Positions 42,807 to 51,312 of a stretch of DNA of 64,000 nucleotides are shown here, piece by piece. Below the pieces are notes generated by a model, which searched no databases, was not told the DNA's origin, and saw nothing but the letters and a program-made list of their open reading frames with translations. The position numbers and the translations under genes were made by a program. Where the stretch lies: positions 4,702,882 through 4,766,881 of the forward strand of contig NZ_CP042828.1 in assembly GCF_008000995.1 (NCBI RefSeq), given 5' to 3'. Position 1 is the first letter of the stretch, and the number at the start of each line of letters is the position of its first letter. Source of the stretch: Ruania zhangjianzhongii (lineage in GTDB: Bacteria; Actinomycetota; Actinomycetes; Actinomycetales; Beutenbergiaceae).

Positions 42807-44140
42807 GCACAGCCACGATCGCGCAGGTACGCGCCTGGGAGGCCCTGGACTCCCGTGGCCGGCCGACCGTCGCCTGCCGGGTGGACCTGGCCGGCGGCGG
42901 AATCGGCGTAGCACGTGTCCCCTCCGGCGCCTCCACCGGGAGCCATGAAGCACTCGAGCTGCGCGATGGCGGCTCACGATATGCGGGAGCGGGAGTACGC
43001 ACGGCGATCAACGCCGTCGAGAAGTATCTGGCCCCGGCCACCCACGGGCTCCCGGCGACGGACGCAGCGGCGGTCGACCGCGCGATCGACCAGGTGTGGC
43101 AGCAGCGCGGCGCGGACCAGATCGGCGCGAACGCCACGCTCGCCGTGTCGCTGGCAGCGGTCCTGGCCGCCGCCGACGCCGAGCGCATCCCGCTCGCCCG
43201 GATGCTCCGGCCCGAGGGTCCGTTGCCGCTCCCGATGCCGATGGTGAACATCGTCTCCGGCGGGGCGCACGCTGCCGGCGCGATCGATCTGCAGGATTTC
43301 CTGGTGATCCCCGAGGGTGCGCAGACGTTCGCCGAGGCGATCGAGTGGGTGAGCCGGATCCGGGCCGCTGCGCGCACCGTCGCCGAACAGCGGGGGTTTC
43401 CGCAGGCGCACCTGGTGGCGGACGAAGGCGGGCTCGGTCTCCCGCTCGGCTCCAACCGGGCGGCACTGGACCTGCTGTGTGAGGCCGTCGAGGCCAGCGG
43501 GCTCGAGCTGGGAGGCCAGGTGAGATTCGCCATCGATGCTGCGGCGAGTGAGTTCCAGACCTCCCGCGGCTATCACCTGGCCACCGAGGACCGCACGCTC
43601 TCGGCCGAGGAACTGGTCGCCATGTACGCCGGCTGGATCCGGCGCTACCCGATCCGGTCGATCGAGGATCCGCTCGGTGAGGACGACTGGGCCGGCTGGC
43701 AGCTGGCTACCCGGGAGCTGGCCAGCCGCGTCGACCTGGTGGGGGATGACCTGTTCGTCACCCAGGCTGAGCGGCTGCGCCGCGGGGTCACTTCCAGGTG
43801 CGGTTCGTCGATCCTGATCAAGGTGAACCAGAACGGGCTGGTCACCCGCACCCAGGAGGTGCTCGGCATCGCCAAGGGCGCCGGCTACCGCACCGTGGTC
43901 TCGGCACGTTCCGGCGAGACCGAGGACTCCTGGGTGGCGGACCTGGCGGTCGGCTGGGATGCCGGCCAGCTCAAAGTGGGCTCGACGCACCGCTCCGAGC
44001 GCACCGCGAAGTGGAACCGTGTGCTGGAGCTCGAGGCGACCGAGGAGACCGTGCTGCGGCACCCGTGGTCGCGGGCAGAAGAGCACCGGCAGCCTGCAGA
44101 AGGTGGCCGACCACCGGCAGAGGAACAGGAGCAGTCATGA
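42803..44140 (+). CDS. Enolase paralogue with altered active site
   Basis: 445 residues, full enolase fold: DSRGRPTVACRVDL, PSGASTGSHEALELRDG (43-46 loop), GGAHA (His156), ADEGG (Glu208), metal ligands Asp245, Glu288 and Asp315, and the catalytic Lys340 (ILIKVNQNG) and Lys391 are kept. However the enolase His373 position (yeast numbering, VVSHRSGETED) is Ala368 in VVSARSGETED, and Glu168 is Asp165 in LQDFLV. These residues contact or help dehydrate 2-phosphoglycerate, so a different phosphorylated hydroxy-acid substrate is likely. C-terminal 25 residues are Glu/Pro-rich. ATGA overlaps both sides. It is not the housekeeping eno by context; that gene should lie elsewhere. Confidence 0.85.
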   Translation: MSTATIAQVRAWEALDSRGRPTVACRVDLAGGGIGVARVPSGASTGSHEALELRDGGSRYAGAGVRTAINAVEKYLAPATHGLPATDAAAVDRAIDQVWQQRGADQIGANATLAVSLAAVLAAADAERIPLARMLRPEGPLPLPMPMVNIVSGGAHAAGAIDLQDFLVIPEGAQTFAEAIEWVSRIRAAARTVAEQRGFPQAHLVADEGGLGLPLGSNRAALDLLCEAVEASGLELGGQVRFAIDAAASEFQTSRGYHLATEDRTLSAEELVAMYAGWIRRYPIRSIEDPLGEDDWAGWQLATRELASRVDLVGDDLFVTQAERLRRGVTSRCGSSILIKVNQNGLVTRTQEVLGIAKGAGYRTVVSARSGETEDSWVADLAVGWDAGQLKVGSTHRSERTAKWNRVLELEATEETVLRHPWSRAEEHRQPAEGGRPPAEEQEQS

Positions 44141-44862
44141 CTCGTACCGTGATCGTCACCGGCGGCGCTTCCGGGATCGGCTGGGAGATGTGCCGCGCCT
44201 TCGCCGACCTCGGCGACGAGGTGCACCTGTGCGACCTCAACCCGCCGCAGGAGGCGATCGACGCGGTCACCGTGCACGCCCTCGACGTGCGGGACGAGAA
44301 GGCAGTCGCGGCCCTGTTCGACGACGTCGCCGCCTCGGCCGGTCACCTCGACGTGGTCTGCAACAACGCCGGCAACGGCTCGACCACCAACGTGCTGGAC
44401 TGCACCGCGGAGGAATGGGACGCCGTCATGGCGGTGAACGCGAAGGGGGTCTTCCTCGGCACCAAGCACGCCCTGCGGCACATGCTCCCCCAGCAGGACG
44501 GCGCCATCATCAACACGGCGTCGGCGGCCGCGTTGGTCGGCGTCCCGGACCGGGCGTCCTACTCGGCCAGCAAGGGCGCGGTGATCGCGCTCAGCCGTCA
44601 GGTCGCCGCGCAGTATGCGGACAGCGGGGTGCGGTGCAACTGGCTGAACCCCGGCACAGTGGACTCCCCGTGGGTGGGCCGGCTGATGGCCCAGGCCCCG
44701 GATCCGCAGGCCCGGCGCGAACAGCTGGTGGCGCGCCAGCCGATGGGCCGGCTAGGGCAACCGGCGGAGATCGCGGCAGCGGCGGTGTACCTGGCGTCCG
44801 ACGCCGCCAGGTTCATCACCGGCACCGGTCTGGTCCTCGACGGCGGGCTGACCGCGCGATGA
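44137..44862 (+). CDS. SDR-family NAD(P)-dependent dehydrogenase
   Basis: 241 residues, classical SDR: TGGASGIG (8-15), Asp33 after the second strand which favours NAD over NADP, CNNAGNG, Ser129, and catalytic YSASK (Tyr142, Lys146), ending in TGTGLVLDGG. Substrate likely a sugar or its lactol, given the following lactonase. ATGA overlaps at both ends. The sugar oxidised to lactone is not known. Confidence 0.9.
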   Translation: MTRTVIVTGGASGIGWEMCRAFADLGDEVHLCDLNPPQEAIDAVTVHALDVRDEKAVAALFDDVAASAGHLDVVCNNAGNGSTTNVLDCTAEEWDAVMAVNAKGVFLGTKHALRHMLPQQDGAIINTASAAALVGVPDRASYSASKGAVIALSRQVAAQYADSGVRCNWLNPGTVDSPWVGRLMAQAPDPQARREQLVARQPMGRLGQPAEIAAAAVYLASDAARFITGTGLVLDGGLTAR

Positions 44863-45818
44863 GCCTGGATCTCGGTTCTGTCGACCTGAGTGGTACCGCA
44901 CCGGTGGACCTTGCCGCGCTGCCGGCGATCCGGGCGGACGTCGAGGTGGTGGTGCCCGAGCCGGCCGAGGTCGCGGAGGGCCCGCTGTGGCACGAGGGCA
45001 CCATCTGGTGGTGCGACATCACCGCGGGCAGGCTGCACCGGTTGGACGAGCACGGGCAGGCCCAGACTGTCGTGCGTGCGAGCTGGTATCTCTCGGCCTT
45101 GCGGCCGGCTGTGGGTGGCGGTCTGGTCGTGGCTGCGGACGACGGCGTCTATCGCCTTGGTCCGGACAGTACCGCTCCAGACAGTGCCGCTCCAGACGGT
45201 GCCGGTCTGGGCGGTCCCGGACTGGGCGAATCGCTCGGCAGCCCGGGCAACCTGCCGGGGCGGTTCAACGATGCCGCAGTGGCACCGGACGGTTCGCTGT
45301 GGCTGGGGGCGATCTCCGGGGAGGACCGGGAGGGGATGGTGCTGCGTGCCACGGTCGACGGCGATCGGTTCGTTTTCACCGAGGCGGTCAGTGGCGTACG
45401 GCTTCCGAACGGTATCGGCTTCAGCGCCGATGGCAGCGAGATGTTGCTGATCGACTCGTTCCGCTACGCGATCTACGCGTGTGTGGTCGCTGGCGGCACT
45501 GTGGTCAGTGCCCGGCCGTGGGTCCGGTTCGATCCGGACAGTGGTGTGCTGCCGGACGGCTGGTGCCAGGACGCTGAGTCCTGCTGGTGGCTGGCGATCT
45601 GGGGCGGGCGGTGCGTGGTCCGGCTGAGCCCGGACGGTGAACCGCTCGGCCGGCTCGATCTGCCGGTGCAGAACCCCACCTGTACGGCGTTCGGGCCGGT
45701 CGGCGGCAACCAGTTGTGGGTGACCACCGAGGGGCAGGTCGCTGGCGATCCGGCGCTGCTACGGGTGCGGGTGGAGGAGACGGGGGCTCCGGTGGCGCAG
45801 GCTCAGGTGCCGGGCTGA
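44859..45818 (+). CDS. SMP-30/gluconolactonase family lactonase
   Basis: 319 residues, six-bladed propeller: EGPLWHEGTIWWCDI (metal Glu), LPGRFNDAAVAPDGSLWLGAI, GVRLPNGIGFSADGSEMLLIDS (metal Asn) and PDGWCQDAESCWWLAIW (metal Asp). Hydrolyses aldonolactones. A Pro/Ala/Asp-rich insertion (about 105-125) arises from 15-bp repeats encoding SAAPD units. Last gene of the five-ORF operon; a hairpin follows. Confidence 0.88.
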   Translation: MSLDLGSVDLSGTAPVDLAALPAIRADVEVVVPEPAEVAEGPLWHEGTIWWCDITAGRLHRLDEHGQAQTVVRASWYLSALRPAVGGGLVVAADDGVYRLGPDSTAPDSAAPDGAGLGGPGLGESLGSPGNLPGRFNDAAVAPDGSLWLGAISGEDREGMVLRATVDGDRFVFTEAVSGVRLPNGIGFSADGSEMLLIDSFRYAIYACVVAGGTVVSARPWVRFDPDSGVLPDGWCQDAESCWWLAIWGGRCVVRLSPDGEPLGRLDLPVQNPTCTAFGPVGGNQLWVTTEGQVAGDPALLRVRVEETGAPVAQAQVPG

Positions 45819-45840
45819 ACAGCCGTCTGATGATGTTCTT

Positions 45841-45876
45841 GCAGGCTGAGTACGCACATGTCGGTGCTCAGCCTGC
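45841..45876. terminator. Hairpin between the lactonase and pgi genes
   Basis: GCAGGCTGAG (45841-45850) pairs exactly with CTCAGCCTGC (45867-45876) around 16 bases. Located between convergent genes; no T-tract, as common in this group. Confidence 0.6.
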
Positions 45877-45954
45877 CAACCGGTGCTCAAGCGTTTGGTG
45901 ACACGATCCCCTCCCGGTGAGTTCCGCCGTCGGGCATCGGCTCCTGCCGACCGT

Positions 45955-47637
45955 TCACCGTCGCAGCTTCAGGTACTCCTCGATCAGCGCGCGGGTGGAG
46001 GAGTCCTGCTCGGCTAGCGCGACCGCATCGCCGGTCACCGCAGGTGCGACCTGCAGGGCCAGCTGCTTGCCGAGCTCCACCCCCCACTGGTCGAAGGAGT
46101 CGATGCCCCAGACCACGCCTTGCACGAAGGTGATGTGCTCATACAGCGCGATCAGCTGACCGAGCACGCTCGGGGTGAGCTCGGGGGCAAGGATCGAAGT
46201 GGTCGGCCGGTTCCCGGTGAACACCCGCGCCGGGACAATCTCCTCAGCGGTGCCCTCGGCGCGCACCTCGTCGGCGGTCTTGCCGAAGGCGAGTGCCTTG
46301 GTCTGGGCGAAGAAGTTCGCCAGGAACAGGCTGTGCACGTCGGTGCCACCATCACTGAGCGGATGGGCGGGATTGGCCATCGCGATGAAGTCCGCCGGGA
46401 TCACCCGGGTGCCCTGATGGATCAACTGGTAGAAGGCGTGCTGGCCGTTGGTACCCGGCTCGCCCCAGAAGATCTCACCGGTGTCCGTGGTGACCGGGCT
46501 GCCGTCCCAGCGCACCCCCTTGCCGTTGGACTCCATCGTGAGTTGCTGGAGGTAGGCGGGGAACCGGTGCAGATACTGGGCGTAGGGCAGGACCGCGTGG
46601 CTCTCGGCGCCGAGGAAGTTCACGTACCAGATGTTCAGCAGGCCCATCAGGACCGGCACGTTGCGCGCGTGCGGGGTGGTGCGGAAGTGCTCGTCGACGG
46701 CGTGGAAGCCGGCCAGGAACTCCGCGAACCGCTCCGGGCCGATCGCGATCGCCAGCGACGTGCCGATCACCGAGTCCACCGAGTACCGGCCGCCGACCCA
46801 GTCCCAGAACCCGAAGGCGTTCGCCGGGTCGATACCGAAGTCGGCCACCTTGTCCAGCGCGGTGGAGACAGCCACGAAATGCTTCGACACCGCAGCGCTA
46901 CGAGCCTCGCCTCCCTCGCCGAGGGCGTGTGCGGCGGCCAGTTTCTCCCACAGCCACTCCCGGGCCAGGCGGGCGTTGGTGAGCGTCTCGAGGGTGCCGA
47001 ACGTCTTCGAGGCAACGATGAACAGCGTGGTCTCGGGGTCGAGGTCCCGGGTGGTTTCGGCTACGTCCGTGGGGTCGATATTGGAGATGAACCGCACCTC
47101 CAGGTGATCGGCCACGTAAGGGCGGAGCGCCTCGTAGGCCATCACCGGGCCGAGGTCGGAGCCGCCAATGCCGATATTCACCACGGTGCGCACCGGCTTC
47201 CCGGTGACCCCGGTCCACTCCCCGCTGCGGACCTTCTCGGCGAACCCGTACATCTTGTCCAGCTCAGCGTGCACGTCCGCGTCCACGTCCTGGCCGTCCA
47301 CGTGCAGCGGGGGCGTGGCGCCCGCCGGGCGCCGCAGGGCGGTATGCAGCACGGCGCGGTCCTCGGTCGCGTTGATGTGCGCGCCGGAGAACATCTCCTC
47401 GATCCGGCCGGCGAGACCTACCTCGTCGGCAAGCTGGAGCAGTAGCTCGACGGTGCGGTCGGAGATGAGGTTCTTGGACAGGTCCACATGCAGGTCGGCG
47501 GCGCGGAAGCTGTACCGCTGCGCACGGTCGGGCTCGGCAGCGAACCAGCCGCGCAGATCCGGGGTGAGCGAGTCCTGGTGGGCATGCAGGCCGGCCCAGG
47601 CGCGGGTACCGGCGGCGTCGATCGGGGCGGTGGTCAC
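45955..47637 (-). CDS. pgi: Glucose-6-phosphate isomerase
   Basis: 560 residues with PGI signatures: [82 protein letters not shown] and the C-terminal [21 protein letters not shown]. Interconverts glucose-6-P and fructose-6-P. GTG start with AGGAG five bases upstream, TACGGT about 35 bases upstream as -10. No partner genes of glycolysis adjoin it. Confidence 0.97.
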   Translation of the reverse strand: MTTAPIDAAGTRAWAGLHAHQDSLTPDLRGWFAAEPDRAQRYSFRAADLHVDLSKNLISDRTVELLLQLADEVGLAGRIEEMFSGAHINATEDRAVLHTALRRPAGATPPLHVDGQDVDADVHAELDKMYGFAEKVRSGEWTGVTGKPVRTVVNIGIGGSDLGPVMAYEALRPYVADHLEVRFISNIDPTDVAETTRDLDPETTLFIVASKTFGTLETLTNARLAREWLWEKLAAAHALGEGGEARSAAVSKHFVAVSTALDKVADFGIDPANAFGFWDWVGGRYSVDSVIGTSLAIAIGPERFAEFLAGFHAVDEHFRTTPHARNVPVLMGLLNIWYVNFLGAESHAVLPYAQYLHRFPAYLQQLTMESNGKGVRWDGSPVTTDTGEIFWGEPGTNGQHAFYQLIHQGTRVIPADFIAMANPAHPLSDGGTDVHSLFLANFFAQTKALAFGKTADEVRAEGTAEEIVPARVFTGNRPTTSILAPELTPSVLGQLIALYEHITFVQGVVWGIDSFDQWGVELGKQLALQVAPAVTGDAVALAEQDSSTRALIEEYLKLRR

Positions 47638-47749
47638 TACAGCTCCTCTGGCGGGCGACGGGTCTGGTCATACCGTACGCGGATCATGGCCTCCGCGCGG
47701 CGCCCACGATCGCGACGAGACCGCGGCTCGCGAACGCGGTCGGGTCGGA

Positions 47750-48589
47750 TCAGCGGCCCCGGAAGCTCCAGCGGGAGCGCTTCTTCGAGGCGGGCTCACC
47801 GCCGTCGAGGACCTTGGTGATCCACTCGGGAGTCGCGGCGAAGGACGACGGGTACTGCGGGTCCAGGATCAGGACGTCGAACTGCTCACCGACCATCCGC
47901 AGCAGATCTGCGCCGGTGCGCTCGGTCACCTGGACGGCCTTGCCGGCGTACAGCGTCTCGACCCGGGAGGAGTCGGTGAAGGCGAGCCCGATGCGCTCAC
48001 CCCGACCGTTGACGATGCTGGTCGGCGTGCTGCCGTCGCCCTGCGGATCGAGGACGACGAACAGCTTGTCGGCTGCGACCTGCCGCACGACTGCGGCGTA
48101 GTTCTGGTCGCTCTTGTCCGCCGCGTAGGCATCGGCCGCCGCCTCTACCTGGGGGGCGAGAACGATCGGCCCGCTGCCCACCGCCGTCTGCGCCTGCGGT
48201 ACCCACTTCTTGAAGAATGGCAGGTTGGGCAGCGGGGTCCAGGGGCCCGGGTGGTCGAGGACGATCCCGGCGACGCCCTGCTCGACGAAGGATCCGAGCC
48301 AGTCCAGCGCCTGCGGCATCGGCACGGCCAGGACGGTGCCGTCCTCGCCCGCGACGGCGCCCGCCCGTTCACGCGTGCTGTAGACGCCGATCAGTCGGCC
48401 GACGCCATCGATGTCGAAGCCGCTCGGCCGGGGATCCTCCTTCGTGCCGCGGTTCACGACGTGCCACAACCCGAGCTGGGCGGCAGATTCCCAGACCGCC
48501 ATCTCGGTCGTGGTGTCTCCTGGGGATGCCGCCAGCGCTGCTTTGCGCCGATCGAGCTCATGGACGAGTGCGGGTGCGTTCTCGATCAT
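47750..48589 (-). CDS. SseB-family protein with two SseB domains
   Basis: 279 residues. N-terminal half has VWESAAQLGLWHVVNRG, DIDGVGRLIGVYSTRERA and SFVEQGVAGIVLDHPGPWTPLP, the second has AADKLFVVLDPQGDGSTPTSIV, LAFTDSSRVETLYAGKAVQV and FDVLILDPQYPSSF. Each resembles the SseB N-terminal domain, so it is a tandem pair. Soluble; function of bacterial SseB is unclear. Alone in its unit. Confidence 0.8.
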   Translation of the reverse strand: MIENAPALVHELDRRKAALAASPGDTTTEMAVWESAAQLGLWHVVNRGTKEDPRPSGFDIDGVGRLIGVYSTRERAGAVAGEDGTVLAVPMPQALDWLGSFVEQGVAGIVLDHPGPWTPLPNLPFFKKWVPQAQTAVGSGPIVLAPQVEAAADAYAADKSDQNYAAVVRQVAADKLFVVLDPQGDGSTPTSIVNGRGERIGLAFTDSSRVETLYAGKAVQVTERTGADLLRMVGEQFDVLILDPQYPSSFAATPEWITKVLDGGEPASKKRSRWSFRGR

Positions 48590-48853
48590 CGCTCCATCAT
48601 GGCTGGACGGCCCGACTCGCGGTCAAGGTTGCCACAGTGTGGTCGACGATCGCGGACAGCCGCCCTCGGGCCGGAGGCTGCCTCGCTGGCGGAGGGGCAT
48701 CGTCACATTCCGCCGCCGAGCAGCGCGAGCGCACCGTACGTGTGGCCGCCCCAGATGGCCCGAGGTGCGCTCCTTGCGGCATGGCAGGCAGCGCTCGCCA
48801 CTATCACGCGCCACCGACATTCTGCGTACTAGACCCCCATACTTATGGAAATC
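48590..48853. other. Intergenic, no gene seen
   Basis: Between the SseB start and the DnaA-box pair. I see no supportable ORF, hairpin or repeat. The A/T-rich stretch just before 48854 marks the beginning of the regulatory region of the HNH gene. Confidence 0.4.
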
Positions 48854-48878
48854 TGTGGATAACACTCCCTTATCCACA
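48854..48878. promoter_or_regulatory. Two consensus DnaA boxes in inverted orientation
   Basis: TGTGGATAA (48854-48862) and TTATCCACA (48870-48878), each a perfect 9-mer DnaA consensus, point toward each other across seven bases. The region is locally AT-rich. It precedes the HNH gene promoter by about 50 bases. Replication or DnaA-dependent control is possible; it is not the chromosomal origin, since no dnaA, dnaN or parAB lie nearby. Confidence 0.6.
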
Positions 48879-48927
48879 TTTCGATAACAATTGCATGTCG
48901 AGGCTTTCCTTACTAGGTGACCTCTCG

Positions 48928-48933
48928 TAGAAT
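48928..48933 (+). promoter_or_regulatory. -10 box TAGAAT of the HNH gene
   Basis: TAGAAT 43 bases before the HNH start; a weak TTTCCT at 48905-48910 has 17-base spacing. The GGGAGAGGTG further downstream is the ribosome binding site. Confidence 0.45.
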
Positions 48934-48975
48934 CTATGTACGAGCACACGACTACACCGGGAGAGGTGAACAGCA

Positions 48976-50787
48976 ATGACAGGTTCCACCATCGGCGCGG
49001 ACCTCTCGCTGGACGCCTCGCTCGGCGATCTTCTGGGCGCCGACCTTCCGACCAAGATCGCGGCACTAGAAGCGCTTTGTGGTGCGGTTTCCACTGGCGA
49101 TATCCAGGACGAACGCGATGAGCACACCGGGACCGAGCTGGGTGAGGCGAGTGTGCGAGTACACCGGGCGTGCTCCAGGCTGACCGGCAAGCGTTACCAG
49201 TGGCTAGCGGTCGAGGAGACCGATGGATTATGGAGTACCTCAACATTTCGGCCGCGCACTTTTGCGTCGTATATCGCACACACGCACGGCATGTCTTACG
49301 GCAATGCGCGCCAGACCGTGCGACTGGCCCGTCAACTGCGGGATGAGATCCCGCAGTTCGGGGCCGCGCTGCGCGCCGGAGAGGTCGGACCGGACCAGGT
49401 GCACGCGTTCGCTGCCACCGCACTGACCTCAGCCGCTCGGGTCGCCGCCCTGGACGAGCAGGTCGAGTTGGAGGATCAACAGGGTCCGATTGCCGACGGC
49501 GAGGGTGCACCGGGATCAGCCGAGTCACCCGGGCAGGACCAGTCCGGGGACGGTGTGGACTCCCCTGCCGGGGTGCAGACACAGTCGGTGACCGTCGAGA
49601 GGTTCCTGCTCGAGCAGACCCGGCAGATGCGACCCGATCAGGTGCGTCGGTTGGGGAAGCATTTCGCTCAGGTGGCTGACCCCGAGGCCGATGACCGCGG
49701 TTACCGCCAAGCCAAAGAACGCGAGTACGTCGAACTGGTCCGCACCCTGGACGGCTGGCACCTGTCCGGCTTCCTCACTGAAGAGAACGGTCGGCTGGTC
49801 CGCACCGCCATGGATGCCGTGATGACCCCGCCCGCGCCCGATGACCAGCGCACCGCCGACCAGCGCCGCGCACAAGCTCTCGCCGACCTCGCCCACCTCG
49901 TCCTCGACCAAGGCCTGGCCGGCACCCACGCCTCCGTCCGCCCCCACCTCGGCGTCCTCATCAGCCCCACGAAGTTCCAGCGTCTTCTGCGCGAGGCCGG
50001 CGCCTCTCGCAACGGGCGGCGCACTGCACCTGCGGACCCGGACACCTCGCCGCCCAGCCGGACCAAGCATTCGGCCGAGGAGCCGGGGCCAGATCCGGCG
50101 CCAGGGCCGGAGCCGCGACCGGCACCAGGGCCAGGACCGGCGCCAGCACCGGAGCCAGATTCCGAACCTCGCCGACCAGCTGACCCGGATTGTGATTCAG
50201 CCGCAGACGCAGCCGAACCCGAAACCGAAGGCCGATCCACCCGGCACGAGCCGGTGCCACCACGGCATCGGACCAGGGCCGGCGACTGGGACCCGGCCGC
50301 GCTGGCAGAGCTGACAACGATCGACTGGAAGGCCCGGCTCAACGAGCCCCCGCCGATGTTCGACGACGGCACCGGCCCGGTTCCACCAGGGCTACTGCGC
50401 CGGCTGGCCAGCTGCGGGGACGTCTATCGCGTGCTCTTCTCACCGGAGAGCGAGGTGATCAACCAAGGGCGCACCCACCGGGTCTTCACCCCGGCGCAAC
50501 GTCGAGGCCTGATCGCCCGCGATCGCGGCTGCACCTGGCCCGGCTGCACGGCACCACCCTCAATCTGCGAATCACACCATGCCCGCGTGCACTGGTCCGA
50601 CGGCGGACCGACCGATCTGACCAACGGCGCGCTGCTCTGCTACCACCATCACACCGTGGTCGACGCCCGGTCGATCAGCATGACCCGGCAGGACGGCGTC
50701 TGGATCTTCACCCGGCCGGACGGCACCCTGATCAACACCGACCGGCACGAGAGCGCTGGGCCCGACGCCTGGTCGCTGGCGACCTAA
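48976..50787 (+). CDS. DUF222/HNH endonuclease family protein (13E12 type)
   Basis: 603 residues: DUF222 domain (about 35-330, with the repeated 'VRLARQLRDEIPQFGAALRAGEVG' type helices read in parts), a linker of Pro/Glu/Arg-rich repeats (about 350-430; alternating PGPEPRPAPGPGPAPAPEP), and a C-terminal HNH motif at about 505-565 with RDRGCTWPGC, CESHHARVHW and NGALLCYHHHTVVD. These genes are multi-copy in actinobacteria and behave as mobile or repeat-associated nucleases. Strong Shine-Dalgarno. The substrate is unknown. Confidence 0.9.
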   Translation: MTGSTIGADLSLDASLGDLLGADLPTKIAALEALCGAVSTGDIQDERDEHTGTELGEASVRVHRACSRLTGKRYQWLAVEETDGLWSTSTFRPRTFASYIAHTHGMSYGNARQTVRLARQLRDEIPQFGAALRAGEVGPDQVHAFAATALTSAARVAALDEQVELEDQQGPIADGEGAPGSAESPGQDQSGDGVDSPAGVQTQSVTVERFLLEQTRQMRPDQVRRLGKHFAQVADPEADDRGYRQAKEREYVELVRTLDGWHLSGFLTEENGRLVRTAMDAVMTPPAPDDQRTADQRRAQALADLAHLVLDQGLAGTHASVRPHLGVLISPTKFQRLLREAGASRNGRRTAPADPDTSPPSRTKHSAEEPGPDPAPGPEPRPAPGPGPAPAPEPDSEPRRPADPDCDSAADAAEPETEGRSTRHEPVPPRHRTRAGDWDPAALAELTTIDWKARLNEPPPMFDDGTGPVPPGLLRRLASCGDVYRVLFSPESEVINQGRTHRVFTPAQRRGLIARDRGCTWPGCTAPPSICESHHARVHWSDGGPTDLTNGALLCYHHHTVVDARSISMTRQDGVWIFTRPDGTLINTDRHESAGPDAWSLAT

Positions 50788-50925
50788 ACCCCGCCCGCTG
50801 CCGCCGGCTCCATCACAGCCCGCTCCCGGCTCCGGATCCCCCACCACAGCCGGCCGAAGGCTACGCAGCCGCCGCCGGCTCGTGTGCGTCGACGCACTGA
50901 GCACACCCCGTTAGTCTCACTGACG

Positions 50926-51312
50926 ATGGATATCGTCACGTTCCGCCGCCGGGTGCTGGAGATCCAGGCCGAGCTTGGAGCGCTGGACCCCACCGAGCCG
51001 GGGGCGGCCGACCGAGCCGCAGCGCTCGGCGCGGAGGTGGACGCACTGGCCGCCCAGCAACGCGAGCGCACTGCCCGAGTGGCCGCCCGCGCATTCGGGC
51101 AGACCGTCACTCCCACCGGCCTCGACACCCCGGTGGACACACTGACCACTCTGGTGGACCGGGTGGAAGCAGCGACCGCGCCAGAGGACCCAGCACCGCC
51201 TGAGCCGTCCAGTCCGCCGGCACCATCCAACCCACCTGAATCGCCTGGCCCGCCCGATCCGCCCAGCCCACCCGATCCGCCCGAGGCAGCAGTACCCGAG
51301 GAGCCCGCATGA
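50926..51312 (+). CDS. Small helical protein with Pro-rich tail, coupled to the fusion gene
   Basis: 128 residues. Residues 1-85 form predicted helices with MDIVTFRRRVLEIQAELGAL and AALGAEVDALAAQQRERTAR, then a tail (about 86-128) with repeated PP, SPPDP and NPPES. TAGTCT eight bases before the ATG allows a leaderless start. Overlaps the next gene as ATGA, so it is likely a partner of the fusion enzyme. Family not recognised. Confidence 0.65.
   Translation: MDIVTFRRRVLEIQAELGALDPTEPGAADRAAALGAEVDALAAQQRERTARVAARAFGQTVTPTGLDTPVDTLTTLVDRVEAATAPEDPAPPEPSSPPAPSNPPESPGPPDPPSPPDPPEAAVPEEPA

Noticed and set aside
48854-48878. Possible replication origin from the paired DnaA boxes
   Set aside because: No dnaA, dnaN, gyrase or parAB genes lie near, and only two boxes cluster here; a full origin would have many more.
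48878-48900. LexA/SOS box before the HNH gene
   Set aside because: The TCGA...TCGA palindrome here is the wrong length and lacks the GAAC/GTTC cores of the actinobacterial SOS box.
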